In this document: positions 1-7,471 of the stretch, piece by piece | How positions within the stretch are numbered: the stretch's first letter is position 1 | How the letters are laid out: each line of letters starts with the position of its first letter | Assembly (NCBI GenBank): GCA_903861645.1 | Contig: CAIOVE010000079.1 | Coordinates: 16,793 to 80,792 of the forward strand | Origin: an uncultured Hyphomicrobiales bacterium | GTDB taxonomy: Bacteria > Pseudomonadota > Alphaproteobacteria > Rhizobiales > Beijerinckiaceae | Direction of reading: 5' to 3' | Length of the DNA: 64,000 bases | Translations under genes and position numbers: made by a program | Notes under the pieces: generated by a model | Seen by the model: only the letters and a program-made list of their open reading frames with translations | What the model was told of the DNA's origin: nothing | Databases searched by the model: none

Positions 1-234
1 CCCCTTCTCGGTCACATCAAGCGGCTGGTTGGCGTCTCGACCTATGGTCGGCCGCGGTGGATGGCGCTTTACATCGGCGATCCCCCGCGCCGCACGATCA
101 CCCGCTATGTGCGCTGGTTTGTCGCGCGCGACGCGCGTGTCGACTACCTCGCGCTTTATCACATGAATATCGCCACGCTGGCGCAACGCCAGCGCTTCCT
201 TGCCCGCGTGCGCGCGCGCATGGAACGGCTCTGA
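1..234 (+). CDS. NAD(P)H-dependent flavodoxin-fold oxidoreductase, 3' end only
   Basis: Only the last 77 codons are in the window, read in frame 1 to the TGA at 232-234. The translated tail includes LLGHIKRLVGVSTYGRPRW and GDPPRRTITRYVRW. This pattern is typical of the C-terminal part of flavodoxin-like NAD(P)H:quinone oxidoreductases (NQO / MdaB-like proteins), which reduce quinones or other small acceptors with FMN or FAD. The cofactor-binding N-terminus is off the window, so the substrate cannot be judged. The stop lies just before the creatininase-family start at 248, and the two genes are probably co-transcribed. The family call rests on pattern recognition alone. Confidence 0.6.
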   Translation, partial: PLLGHIKRLVGVSTYGRPRWMALYIGDPPRRTITRYVRWFVARDARVDYLALYHMNIATLAQRQRFLARVRARMERL

Positions 235-247
235 GGGGATGACGACC

Positions 248-1036
248 ATGCGCAAGTGTTACTGGGGCGAACTGACCAGCGCCGAATTTCGCGACCTCGA
301 TCCACAACGCGTCATCGCGGTCGCGCCCATCGCCGCGCATGAACAGCATGGACCACATCTGCCGGTATCCACCGATACGACCATCGGCGAGGGCATGGTG
401 CGCGAGGTTTTGTCGCGCCTGCCCGACGATCTTCACATCCTCGTTTTGCCCACGATGCCCGTCGGCAAGTCAAACGAGCATATCCGGTCGCCGGGCACGC
501 TGACCTTTTCCGCCCAGATCGCGCTCGCCATGTGGATCGAACTTGGCGAGTGCGTGCATCGCGCGGGTCTGCGTAAGATCGTGTTCGCCAATTCCCATGG
601 CGGCAACGCGGACCTGCTCGCGGTCGTCGCGCGCGAGCTGCGTGTGCGACACAACATGCTGGTGGTGCACACCTCGTGGCGAAGGTTCGGCGTACCCGCA
701 GGCATGTACACCAGCGTCGAAACCTCGCACGGGATTCACGCGGGCGACATCGAGACCTCGCTCATCCTGCATTTTCGCGAAGACCTCGCGCGCATGGACA
801 GGACGGCGAATTTCGTCTCCTCGGCGGTCGCGATGGAGCAGCGTTACCGCCATCTCAGGCCCACGGGCACGGCGGCCTTCGGCTGGATGGCTCCCGACCT
901 CAATCCAGCGGGCGCGGTCGGCGACGCGTCCCTCGCGACTAAGGAAAAAGGGCGCCTGACCGCCGAGCATCAGGCGCTCGGCTTTATCGAGCTGCTGCGC
1001 GACGTCGCCGAATTTCCGCTGGATCAGCTTACCTGA
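248..1036 (+). CDS. Creatininase-family amidohydrolase
   Basis: A 262-residue protein of the normal length for the creatininase / formamidopyrimidine-hydrolase superfamily, metal-dependent enzymes that open cyclic amides or hydrolyse amide bonds. Metal-ligand motifs are present: EQHGPHLP at residues 32-39, Asp43, NSHGGN at 115-120 and HAGDIETS at 164-171. The ATG at 248 is chosen because GAGGGG at 233-238 sits about 9 bases upstream; the ATG at 239 is too close to it. It follows the oxidoreductase fragment by 13 bases, and its last 8 bases overlap the 3' end of the convergent cupin gene. Creatininase, FAPy deformylase and mycofactocin MftE all belong here, so the substrate is open. The ureide-degrading neighbours favour a small cyclic amide. 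Confidence 0.85.
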   Translation: MRKCYWGELTSAEFRDLDPQRVIAVAPIAAHEQHGPHLPVSTDTTIGEGMVREVLSRLPDDLHILVLPTMPVGKSNEHIRSPGTLTFSAQIALAMWIELGECVHRAGLRKIVFANSHGGNADLLAVVARELRVRHNMLVVHTSWRRFGVPAGMYTSVETSHGIHAGDIETSLILHFREDLARMDRTANFVSSAVAMEQRYRHLRPTGTAAFGWMAPDLNPAGAVGDASLATKEKGRLTAEHQALGFIELLRDVAEFPLDQLT

Positions 1037-1469
1037 CCGCGCGCGGTCCGACGATGGCGGCGATATCGGCGGCGTCTAGCTTTTCGGGCAGGCCCGCGCG
1101 GATCAGTTCGGCGAAGCCTTCGTTGGGCATCATCACCGTCAGGCAATAAAGGCGTTCGGCGTTCGGGTTCTCGACGACGTGCTCATTGCCGGGGCGCACA
1201 ATGAAGCTGTCGCCGGGAGCCACGGGGAATTTTTCGCCGTTGCAATAGGCAAATCCGCTCCCTGAAAGCACAAAGAACAATTCATGGGCATCCGTGTGCG
1301 TATTGGGCGGCGTCTTGCCGTGCGGATCGAAAATTTCGACGATGGCGACGAAGGGCACGCGGTCGCGAATGGGATCGGCGATCACGGCCATCCGGTTGGT
1401 GTCCGTGGCGGCGATGCGGAACGTTTCGTAATCCGCGGGTCCACGCGCGATGGCGGGGGCTTCGGTCAT
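1029..1469 (-). CDS. Single-domain cupin protein
   Basis: A 146-residue protein with one cupin beta-barrel. The first cupin motif lies in the region reading THTDAHELFFVLSGSG, and the second in GDSFIVRPGNEHVVENP. Histidines and glutamate that could bind a metal are present in the first motif. Such small cupins serve as ring-cleaving or isomerising enzymes or as binding proteins; no specific role can be assigned. The start at 1469 is preferred over the in-frame codon at 1541 because GGAG lies 6 bases upstream of it. It is transcribed divergently from the cysteine hydrolase at 1572, with a sigma-54-like promoter on its own strand at 1504-1519. Confidence 0.8.
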   Translation of the reverse strand: MTEAPAIARGPADYETFRIAATDTNRMAVIADPIRDRVPFVAIVEIFDPHGKTPPNTHTDAHELFFVLSGSGFAYCNGEKFPVAPGDSFIVRPGNEHVVENPNAERLYCLTVMMPNEGFAELIRAGLPEKLDAADIAAIVGPRAVR

Positions 1470-1503
1470 GGACGCACTCCAATGTGGTTTCGACCAGGTG
1501 GGC

Positions 1504-1519
1504 AGCAAGTCCCTTGCCA
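1504..1519 (-). promoter_or_regulatory. Sigma-54 (-24/-12) promoter for the cupin gene
   Basis: The minus strand reads TGGCAAG-GGAC-TTGCT, against the sigma-54 consensus TGGCACG-N4-TTGCW. There is one mismatch, and the invariant GG and GC are spaced correctly. The predicted start of transcription is about 1493, giving a leader of about 24 bases that contains the cupin ribosome-binding site. The -24 box is back to back with that of the promoter at 1529-1544. Confidence 0.7.
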
Positions 1520-1528
1520 GCGGTCGGC

Positions 1529-1544
1529 TGGCATGGGCCATGCT
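1529..1544 (+). promoter_or_regulatory. Sigma-54-like promoter for the cysteine hydrolase
   Basis: The plus strand reads TGGCATG-GGCC-ATGCT, which keeps the GG and GC dinucleotides at the required spacing with two mismatches elsewhere. Transcription would start near 1555, only 17 bases before the ATG at 1572 but still including the GGGAG ribosome-binding site at 1559-1563. It is weaker than the opposing promoter but sits exactly where one is needed. Confidence 0.55.
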
Positions 1545-1571
1545 GCCACCAGTACGACGGGAGCCTGTGCA

Positions 1572-2348
1572 ATGACCGAGCCTTCACAAATGCCCGAGCC
1601 GATAGCCTTGGGCGCGACCCCGGCGGGATCGTGGCGGGTATCGTCGGCCGCCGTCGATCTGACGCGACCGGCGGGCCCACCGCGCGTCGCGCATGTTCAC
1701 GCGGACACGAAGGATCTTTCGATTGATCTTCGCCGAACCGCCATGATCGTGATCGACATGCAGAATGATTTTTGCCACGCGGATGGCTGGTTGGCCTCCA
1801 TCGGCGTTGACGTAACGCCGGCGCGCGCGCCCATCGCCCCCCTGCAAGCCTTCCTGCCGCGTTTGCGCGTCGCGGGGATTCCGGTGATCTGGGTCAACTG
1901 GGGCGCGCGTCCCGATCGACTGAACCTGTCGCCGGCATTGCTGCATGTCTACAACGGCGATGGCCGCGGCCATGGCATTGGCGACGCCCTGCCGAAAACC
2001 GGCGCGCCGGTGCTGACGGAGGGAAGCTGGGGGGCGGCGATCGTCGACGAGCTGTCGCCCGACCCGCGCGACATTCACGTCGCCAAGCATCGCATGTCCG
2101 GGTTCTGGGACACGCCGCTTGATTCCATCCTGCGCAATCTCGATGTGAAGACGCTTCTGTTTGGCGGCGTCAACGCGGATCAATGCGTTCTTCACACGCT
2201 CGCGGACGCCAATTTTCTTGGCTATGACACCATCATGGTCGAGGATTGCTCGGCCACGACATCGCCAGATTTTTGTTGGCAAGCCACGCTCTACAACGTG
2301 CGGCAGATATTCGGATTCGTGGCGCGATCCACGGCGTTCGAGTTTTAA
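1572..2348 (+). CDS. Isochorismatase-family cysteine hydrolase
   Basis: A 258-residue member of the cysteine hydrolase superfamily that includes isochorismatase, N-carbamoylsarcosine amidase, biuret hydrolase and RutB. The catalytic triad is visible as Asp62 (VIDMQNDF), Lys172 (VAKHRMSGF) and Cys205 (GVNADQC). The first 50 or so residues form an N-terminal extension before the fold begins. The ATG at 1572 has GGGAG 8 bases upstream. It is the first gene rightward from a divergent promoter region and meets the convergent amidohydrolase one base after its stop. Hydrolysis of a C-N bond in a ureide or carbamoyl compound is inferred from the family and from atzE, atzG and atzF nearby; the exact substrate is unknown. 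Two further family members lie at 7468 and 9711. Confidence 0.88.
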   Translation: MTEPSQMPEPIALGATPAGSWRVSSAAVDLTRPAGPPRVAHVHADTKDLSIDLRRTAMIVIDMQNDFCHADGWLASIGVDVTPARAPIAPLQAFLPRLRVAGIPVIWVNWGARPDRLNLSPALLHVYNGDGRGHGIGDALPKTGAPVLTEGSWGAAIVDELSPDPRDIHVAKHRMSGFWDTPLDSILRNLDVKTLLFGGVNADQCVLHTLADANFLGYDTIMVEDCSATTSPDFCWQATLYNVRQIFGFVARSTAFEF

Positions 2349-2349
2349 T

Positions 2350-3684
2350 TCAGCCCATGCCCAGCGTGGCGTCGAGTTCGCGATAGTCTGGCGGCGTCGT
2401 GTCGACCATCCGCCCGCCAACGAGCACGATCCGGTTGTTCTGCGGGCGGCAATTCAATTCATTGTAGGTTCGCGCGCCCAACAGAATGAGGTCCGCCGAT
2501 TGGCCAACCCGCAATCGCCCGGCGTCGGGCAGGCCCATCACCGCGGCCGGCGTGGCCGCGACCAGGCTTATCCAGTCGGATTCGCAATGATCGAGTTGCA
2601 GGATGCGCGTGGATTCGCGAAAAACCTCCAGCAGGTCAAGGTCGCCGTAGGCGTAAAACGGGTCGCGCGTGTTGTCGCTCGACACCATGACAGGCACGCC
2701 GGCGGCGGCGAGTTCATGCAGGGCGGTGACGCCGCGCCAGCGCGGCGTGCGTCCACGCGAACGATCCTGCAAATACATGTTGCACATGGGCAGCGAGACA
2801 ACGGCGAGGCCGCTTTCCGCGACGCGCGCGATCATGTCGTTGCGCGTGGCGTCGTCGAACAGCGACAATGAACAGCAATGGCCGGCGACCACGCGCCCGC
2901 GGAAACGCTTGCGCGTGATCACGTCGGCGATTTGACCAAGGCTTCGCGCGTCGAGGGAATCGCTTTCATCGACATGAAAGTCGAGATCGAGGCCATGGGC
3001 GGCGGCGGCGTCGAACACGCGTTCCAGCGCGGCGCGGGAACGCTCTCCGGGCGCCTGCCCAAGAAAAGTCATGCCGCCTAGAATGCCGCCCGCGCGCGCG
3101 ACGCGTTCAACCAGCGCGCGGAACTGCGGTTCATCGTCGAGCGCGAGGTCGATCGGAAACAGCGCCACGGCTTGCAGCGTGACGCGATCTTTCCATTCGG
3201 CGCGGATACGCTCGACGACGGGCCAGGTAATCGCCGCCTGCTTGCCAAGGGAATCGATATGCGTGCGAAGGCTAGCCGTGCCGTGGGCGTAGGCGCAACG
3301 AAGCGCGAAATTCATGCGCGCGTAAACATCCTCGGTTGTCCAGTGGTTTTCGCGATCCGCCGCGACGCTTGTCCGCGCCCCCCAATGGGTGCCGTCGGGA
3401 TTGGGCCGACGACCTATGATATGGCCCTTGTCGATATGGGTGTGAATATCCACGAGCCGGGGCAAAACGAGCCCGCCGGCGCGTTCGATGCGCATCGGCG
3501 CGCCCGCCGCGGCGCCCGCGGCCACGATATCGGCGATCACGCCATCGCGCACGAGAATGTCCACATCAACCAGACCCTCCGCGTCGGGTGAACCGAGGCC
3601 GGCTTCCAGCAGGCAAGCCGGCGCGCGCGCATGGGTCAGCCAGAAGGCGCCGCGGTCTGGGATCATTGCATCAGGCGTTTTCAT
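2350..3684 (-). CDS. Cytosine-deaminase-like metal-dependent amidohydrolase
   Basis: A 444-residue amidohydrolase-superfamily protein resembling cytosine / creatinine deaminase (CodA group). Metal-site motifs run in order: DIHTHIDKG near residue 98, HVDES near 237, AGHC near 266 and a late SSDNTRDP with the catalytic aspartate. The HxHxDK motif is characteristic of the cytosine deaminase branch. Expected chemistry is deamination or hydrolysis of a ring C-N bond in a pyrimidine, creatinine-like or triazine-like compound. The ATG at 3684 is taken although no strong ribosome-binding site precedes it; an in-frame ATG at 3666 is the alternative. It diverges from ridA across an 83-base gap with sigma-54-like sequences on both strands. 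It could act upstream of the cysteine hydrolases. Confidence 0.85.
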   Translation of the reverse strand: MKTPDAMIPDRGAFWLTHARAPACLLEAGLGSPDAEGLVDVDILVRDGVIADIVAAGAAAGAPMRIERAGGLVLPRLVDIHTHIDKGHIIGRRPNPDGTHWGARTSVAADRENHWTTEDVYARMNFALRCAYAHGTASLRTHIDSLGKQAAITWPVVERIRAEWKDRVTLQAVALFPIDLALDDEPQFRALVERVARAGGILGGMTFLGQAPGERSRAALERVFDAAAAHGLDLDFHVDESDSLDARSLGQIADVITRKRFRGRVVAGHCCSLSLFDDATRNDMIARVAESGLAVVSLPMCNMYLQDRSRGRTPRWRGVTALHELAAAGVPVMVSSDNTRDPFYAYGDLDLLEVFRESTRILQLDHCESDWISLVAATPAAVMGLPDAGRLRVGQSADLILLGARTYNELNCRPQNNRIVLVGGRMVDTTPPDYRELDATLGMG

Positions 3685-3703
3685 CGCGTTGCGTCCGGTT
3701 CCA

Positions 3704-3719
3704 TGGCTTGGCGCTTGCT
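3704..3719 (+). promoter_or_regulatory. Sigma-54-like promoter for the RidA gene
   Basis: TGGCTTG-GCGC-TTGCT keeps the GG and the complete TTGCT at the correct 16-base layout, with two mismatches in the less conserved part of the -24 box. Transcription would start near 3730 and leave a leader of about 38 bases. It faces the minus-strand candidate at 3738-3753. Confidence 0.55.
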
Positions 3720-3737
3720 ACATAGACGGTACGCAAA

Positions 3738-3753
3738 AGCAATTCGCGTGCAA
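3738..3753 (-). promoter_or_regulatory. Degenerate sigma-54-like promoter for the amidohydrolase
   Basis: The minus strand reads TTGCACG-CGAA-TTGCT, a perfect -12 box and a -24 box that lacks only the first G of the invariant GG. Predicted transcription starts near 3727, 43 bases before the ATG at 3684. The lost G makes this weaker than the other candidates. Confidence 0.35.
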
Positions 3754-3767
3754 CCGGAAGCTCAATC

Positions 3768-4151
3768 ATGCGCGTCGCCATCAATCCACCCGGCATCCGC
3801 CCACCGCTCGCCGCCTATAGCCACGGTCTTGTCACGCCCGTCGGGTCGCGCATGCTGTTCAGCTCCGGCCAGCTTGGCATGGACGCGACGGGCGACATCC
3901 CCGAGGACGTGGAGGCGCAGGCCGTGATCTGCTTTGAAAACATCAAGGCGATCCTCGCCGAAGCCGACATGGGTTTCGAACATGTGACGCGTTACGCGGG
4001 CTTCGTGACCGACCGCGCCTATTTTCCCGTCTATGGCGCGGTGCGCGCGCGCTACGCCGTGGGCGACGCTTTCGCGTCAACCCTGCTTGTCGTCTCGGGC
4101 TTCACGCTTCCACAATTCAAGGTCGAGGTCGAAATCACCGCCCTCAAATAG
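3768..4151 (+). CDS. RidA (YjgF/YER057c/UK114) family protein
   Basis: A 127-residue protein of standard RidA length, with the family features PVGSRMLFSSGQLGMD near residues 24-39 and a C-terminal half ending VEVEITALK. Classical RidA proteins hydrolyse reactive imine/enamine intermediates. Members in nucleobase and ureide operons, such as RutC, act on aminoacrylate-type or peracid intermediates. The ATG at 3768 has GGAAG about 8 bases upstream. It lies between the cytosine-deaminase-like gene and the BMP transporter, so removal of an unstable product of the deaminase or hydrolase steps is likely but not shown. The conserved arginine that binds the substrate carboxylate in canonical RidA is not obvious here. 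Confidence 0.85.
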   Translation: MRVAINPPGIRPPLAAYSHGLVTPVGSRMLFSSGQLGMDATGDIPEDVEAQAVICFENIKAILAEADMGFEHVTRYAGFVTDRAYFPVYGAVRARYAVGDAFASTLLVVSGFTLPQFKVEVEITALK

Positions 4152-4180
4152 CGCCGCTTGTCCCCGCCAATGTGATGATT

Positions 4181-4196
4181 TGGCATGGGATTTGCT
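4181..4196 (+). promoter_or_regulatory. Sigma-54 promoter for the BMP-type ABC transporter operon
   Basis: TGGCATG-GGAT-TTGCT differs from the sigma-54 consensus TGGCACG-N4-TTGCW at one position. Predicted transcription begins near 4207, about 52 bases before the binding-protein ATG at 4259. No clear NtrC dyad was found by eye in the 150 bases upstream. Confidence 0.75.
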
Positions 4197-4258
4197 GACC
4201 TGGTCCTCCGGGCGCGAAGACGGAAACTCCCGTCGTGCCAGCGCAAGGAGAGGGTGCA

Positions 4259-5368
4259 ATGTCCATCCATATGTTGTCGCGGCGTAAGTTTATTCGAAAT
4301 ACCGGCGCGCTGGCCGCTTCAGCGGGCCTGATGGCCTCGACCAGCGAGGTGGCGATGGCCGCTGGCGTGACTCTGGGCATTGTCTATGTCGGACCGCGCG
4401 ATGACTTTGGCTGGAACCAGGCCCACGCCGTCGCCGCGAAGGCGCTGCAAAGCTCGGGCGTGAAGATCATCGAGGAAGAGAATGTTCCCGAGACCGACGC
4501 ATGCGCCAAGTCGATGGAATCGATGGTCAATCTCGATGGCGCGCAAATCGTGTTGGGCACGTCTTTCGGCTATTTCTCGCCGTTCATGGTCGATCTCGCC
4601 AAGAAATATCCCAAGGTCGAGTTTCGTCACGCCGCGCCCCTGTGGGACGCGAGCAAGCATCCCATGAATCTTGGCAGCTATTTTGGCTATCTCAATCAGG
4701 CGCATTACGTGGACGGCGTCGCAGCGGGTCTGTCGACCAAGTCGAACAAGCTTGGGTTCGTCGCCGCCAAGCCGATTTCCTCGGTGCTCAGCAACATCAA
4801 TTCGTTCCTGCTGGGCGCGCGCAAGACCAATCCCAACGCGATCGTTCAGGTCATCTTCACGGGCGACTGGTCGTTGCCGGTGCGCGAGGCCGAGGCGGTC
4901 AACGCGCTGGTGGACGCGGGTTGCGACGTCATCACCTGTCACGTCGACGGTCCGAAGGTCGTTATCGAAACCGCCGAGAAGCGCGGCGTGAAAACCTGTG
5001 GTCACAACGCATCGCAGGCGCCGCTGGCCCCCAAGGGCTTCATCACCGGCGCCGAATACAAGTGGATCACGATCTACAAGGGCTACGCCGACAAACTCGC
5101 CAAGGGCGAGAAACTGCCAAACATGGTCGCGGGCGGTTATGACACGGACATGGTGCAGAACACGCCCTATGGCGCCGGCGCCAGCGACGCCGCGCGCAAG
5201 GCGGCGGACGCCGCCATCGCCGATCTCAAGGCGAAGAAGCCGATCTATGTCGGTCCCCTCAAGGACAACAAGGGCAAGATCGTCATCGACAAGGCCTACG
5301 ACAACTACGACCCCTATCTCGACCAGATGGATTATCTGCTCGAGGGCGTTGTCGGCTCGATCACCTGA
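4259..5368 (+). CDS. BMP-family ABC transporter substrate-binding protein
   Basis: A 369-residue periplasmic binding protein of the BMP / PnrA-like family, whose members bind purine nucleosides, nucleobases and related compounds. The N-terminus LSRRKFIRNTGALAASAGL followed by an Ala-Met-Ala-Ala stretch looks like a Tat or Sec signal of about 34 residues, with mature protein starting near AAGVTLGIVYVG. The start at 4259 has AAGGAGAGGG just upstream. It heads a row of two permeases, an ATPase fusion and further hydrolases joined by ATGA overlaps, and is preceded by a strong sigma-54 promoter match. The ligand is probably the nitrogen compound degraded by the neighbouring amidohydrolases. Confidence 0.92.
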   Translation: MSIHMLSRRKFIRNTGALAASAGLMASTSEVAMAAGVTLGIVYVGPRDDFGWNQAHAVAAKALQSSGVKIIEEENVPETDACAKSMESMVNLDGAQIVLGTSFGYFSPFMVDLAKKYPKVEFRHAAPLWDASKHPMNLGSYFGYLNQAHYVDGVAAGLSTKSNKLGFVAAKPISSVLSNINSFLLGARKTNPNAIVQVIFTGDWSLPVREAEAVNALVDAGCDVITCHVDGPKVVIETAEKRGVKTCGHNASQAPLAPKGFITGAEYKWITIYKGYADKLAKGEKLPNMVAGGYDTDMVQNTPYGAGASDAARKAADAAIADLKAKKPIYVGPLKDNKGKIVIDKAYDNYDPYLDQMDYLLEGVVGSIT

Positions 5369-5432
5369 TCGAGGCGAGGCCCCAGGCGCGGGGGTTGAAC
5401 GGCCCCCGCGATCCTCGTGCTGGAGTGAATGC

Positions 5433-6554
5433 ATGACGGAAGCGTCGGGATTCGTCGAAGTCGCGAGCGCGGAAACATTTCGCCGGGACATGTCCATCCG
5501 TTTGCGGCGCAGCGCGGAATACATCTGTATTCCCCTGCTGGCGCTGACGATGTCGGCGCTGCTTTTTTCCGTGTTCCTCCTGGCGATCGGCAAGTCTCCG
5601 GTTGAATTCTTCCAGCTTGTCGCGCGCGGCGGCTTCGGCACCGCCTTTTCCATCCAGAATACGCTGCAACGCGCGGCGCCGTTGATCCTCACCGGTCTCG
5701 CGGTCGCGATCCCCGCGCGGATCGGGCTCATTATGATCGGCGGCGAGGGCGCGCTGGTGCTGGGCGGCTTCGCGTCCGCCGCCATCGCCATCCCGATGAT
5801 CGATCACGTTCCACCCATTCCTACGCTTCTCGTCATGGCGATAGCGGGCGCCGCGACCGGCGCGCTGTGGGTCGGCCTCGCCGGCGCCCTGCGACATTAT
5901 CGTGGCGTGAACGAAACCATCTCGACGCTGCTGCTGACCTATATCGGCATCGCCATCATGAACTTCTTCGTCGAGGGTTCGCTGCGCGATCTGACAAATC
6001 CGAACAAGCCGTCGACCAAGCCCATTGGCGACGCCTATATGATTGGCAAGATCCCCGGCACCGACGTGCACTGGGGGCTCGCGATCGGCATTGTGCTCGC
6101 GATCGCCCTGCAAATCCTCATGACCCGGACGACTTTCGGCTTCGCCGCGCGTGTCACGGGTGGCAACGCGCGCGCGGCGCTGGCGCAGGGCCTTCCGGTG
6201 GGACGCCTTATTGTTATCTGCACTTCAATCGCCGGCGTTTGCGCGGGGCTCGCCGGATTCTTCGAGGTCGCCGCCATTCAGGGTCGCGCCAACGCCTCGC
6301 TCGCGGCGGGGTATGGATTCACCGGCATTCTCGTTTCGTTTCTCGCGCGACATAATCCCATCGCCATCATCTTCGTCGCGATCCTGTTTGGCGGCATTGT
6401 CGCATCGGGCGGGTTGATTCAGCGCCGCATGGATTTGCCCGACGCCACGGTCCTGCTGTTGCAGGGCCTGACCTTCGTCGTGCTGCTGGTTTCCGAGACG
6501 CTCTATGGGCGGTTCGAGATATTCAAGGTGAAGACCAACGGAGAACGCACATGA
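5433..6554 (+). CDS. ABC transporter permease (BMP/ribose-type, first subunit)
   Basis: A 373-residue integral membrane protein of the branched-chain / sugar permease superfamily that partners BMP-type binding proteins. About ten hydrophobic segments are visible, starting with IPLLALTMSALLFSVFLLAIG after a cytoplasmic N-terminus of roughly 35 residues. The GRIGLIMIGGEGALVLGG-like region near residues 90-110 is typical of the larger permease of this class (compare the guanosine importer NupP). The ATG at 5433 has GGAG 8 bases upstream. Its stop overlaps the start of the second permease (ATGA at 6551-6554), indicating translational coupling in the importer. Confidence 0.92.
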   Translation: MTEASGFVEVASAETFRRDMSIRLRRSAEYICIPLLALTMSALLFSVFLLAIGKSPVEFFQLVARGGFGTAFSIQNTLQRAAPLILTGLAVAIPARIGLIMIGGEGALVLGGFASAAIAIPMIDHVPPIPTLLVMAIAGAATGALWVGLAGALRHYRGVNETISTLLLTYIGIAIMNFFVEGSLRDLTNPNKPSTKPIGDAYMIGKIPGTDVHWGLAIGIVLAIALQILMTRTTFGFAARVTGGNARAALAQGLPVGRLIVICTSIAGVCAGLAGFFEVAAIQGRANASLAAGYGFTGILVSFLARHNPIAIIFVAILFGGIVASGGLIQRRMDLPDATVLLLQGLTFVVLLVSETLYGRFEIFKVKTNGERT

Positions 6555-7471
6555 GCGGCGGCACGCCCTTCATCGTTCTCGTGGCGATCCTCGGCGGCGC
6601 GCTGCGTGTGTCGACGCCTTTCATGTTTGTCGCGCTTGGCGAATGCCTGACGGAAAAATCCGGGCGCGTGAATCTGGGACTCGAGGGGACGCTGGTTCTC
6701 GGCGCCATGAGCGCTTACGCGGTTTCGTATCACACGGGTTCGCCCTGGCTTGGCGTTCTGGCGGCAGGCTGCGCGGGATCGGCGCTGGGCGCGATGCACG
6801 GGTTCATCTGCAAGCTCCCACGCGTCAACGACGTCGCCATCGGTATCGCGATGATGCTGTTCGGCACGGGCATCGCGTTCTTTTTCGGCAAGGCCTACAT
6901 CCAGCCAACCGCGCCGCGGTTGGGCTCGATCATGCTCGGCGACTGGACGGGCAACCCGCAACTCGCCACCGCCTTGCAGATCAATCCGTTGATGATCGTT
7001 GGCATTCTCGTGGCGATCGCGATGTGGTGGGCCTTCGCCAACACGCGCTGGGGCCTGATCGTTCGGATGAGCGGCGACAGCGCGCCGTCCGCCATGGCGA
7101 TGGGCGTTTCGGTCGATCTCGTGCGTTTTCTCGCGACAACGGCGGGCGGCTTTCTGGCGGGCGTCGGCGGCGCCTTCCTGTCGCTCTATTATCCCGGCTC
7201 GTGGAACCAGGGTCTGTCGTCGGGACAGGGTCTGATGGCCGTCGCGCTCGTGATCTTCGCGCGGTGGAATCCCTTGCGTTGCGTCGCCGCCGCGTTCCTG
7301 TTTGGCGCCACGGGCGCCATCGGCCCCGCTCTGCAATCGGTTGGCATCACGCAGGGCTATTATTTCTTCAACGCGGCGCCCTACATTCTCACGCTTTTCA
7401 TCATGATTGCCTCGGCGGGCTCCAGCAAGGCTGGACGCGATGTGCCGGGTGAACTGTCGATCATCAAATGA
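6551..7471 (+). CDS. ABC transporter permease (BMP/ribose-type, second subunit)
   Basis: A 306-residue membrane protein with eight to ten hydrophobic segments. It has the conserved region [19 protein letters not shown] near residues 27-45 that marks the smaller permease of BMP-type importers. Together with the protein at 5433 it should form the channel for the imported nitrogen compound. Both ends overlap neighbours by an ATGA motif: with the first permease at 6551-6554 and with the hydrolase-ATPase fusion at 7468-7471. No in-frame defects are visible and the length is normal for the family. Confidence 0.92.
   Translation: MSGGTPFIVLVAILGGALRVSTPFMFVALGECLTEKSGRVNLGLEGTLVLGAMSAYAVSYHTGSPWLGVLAAGCAGSALGAMHGFICKLPRVNDVAIGIAMMLFGTGIAFFFGKAYIQPTAPRLGSIMLGDWTGNPQLATALQINPLMIVGILVAIAMWWAFANTRWGLIVRMSGDSAPSAMAMGVSVDLVRFLATTAGGFLAGVGGAFLSLYYPGSWNQGLSSGQGLMAVALVIFARWNPLRCVAAAFLFGATGAIGPALQSVGITQGYYFFNAAPYILTLFIMIASAGSSKAGRDVPGELSIIK

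Noticed and set aside
1497..1550. Nested inverted repeat as an operator
   Set aside because: Arms GGTGGGCAGCA and TGCTGCCACC and an inner TGCCAGC/GCTGGCA pair exist, but they are largely explained by two sigma-54 boxes in opposite directions.
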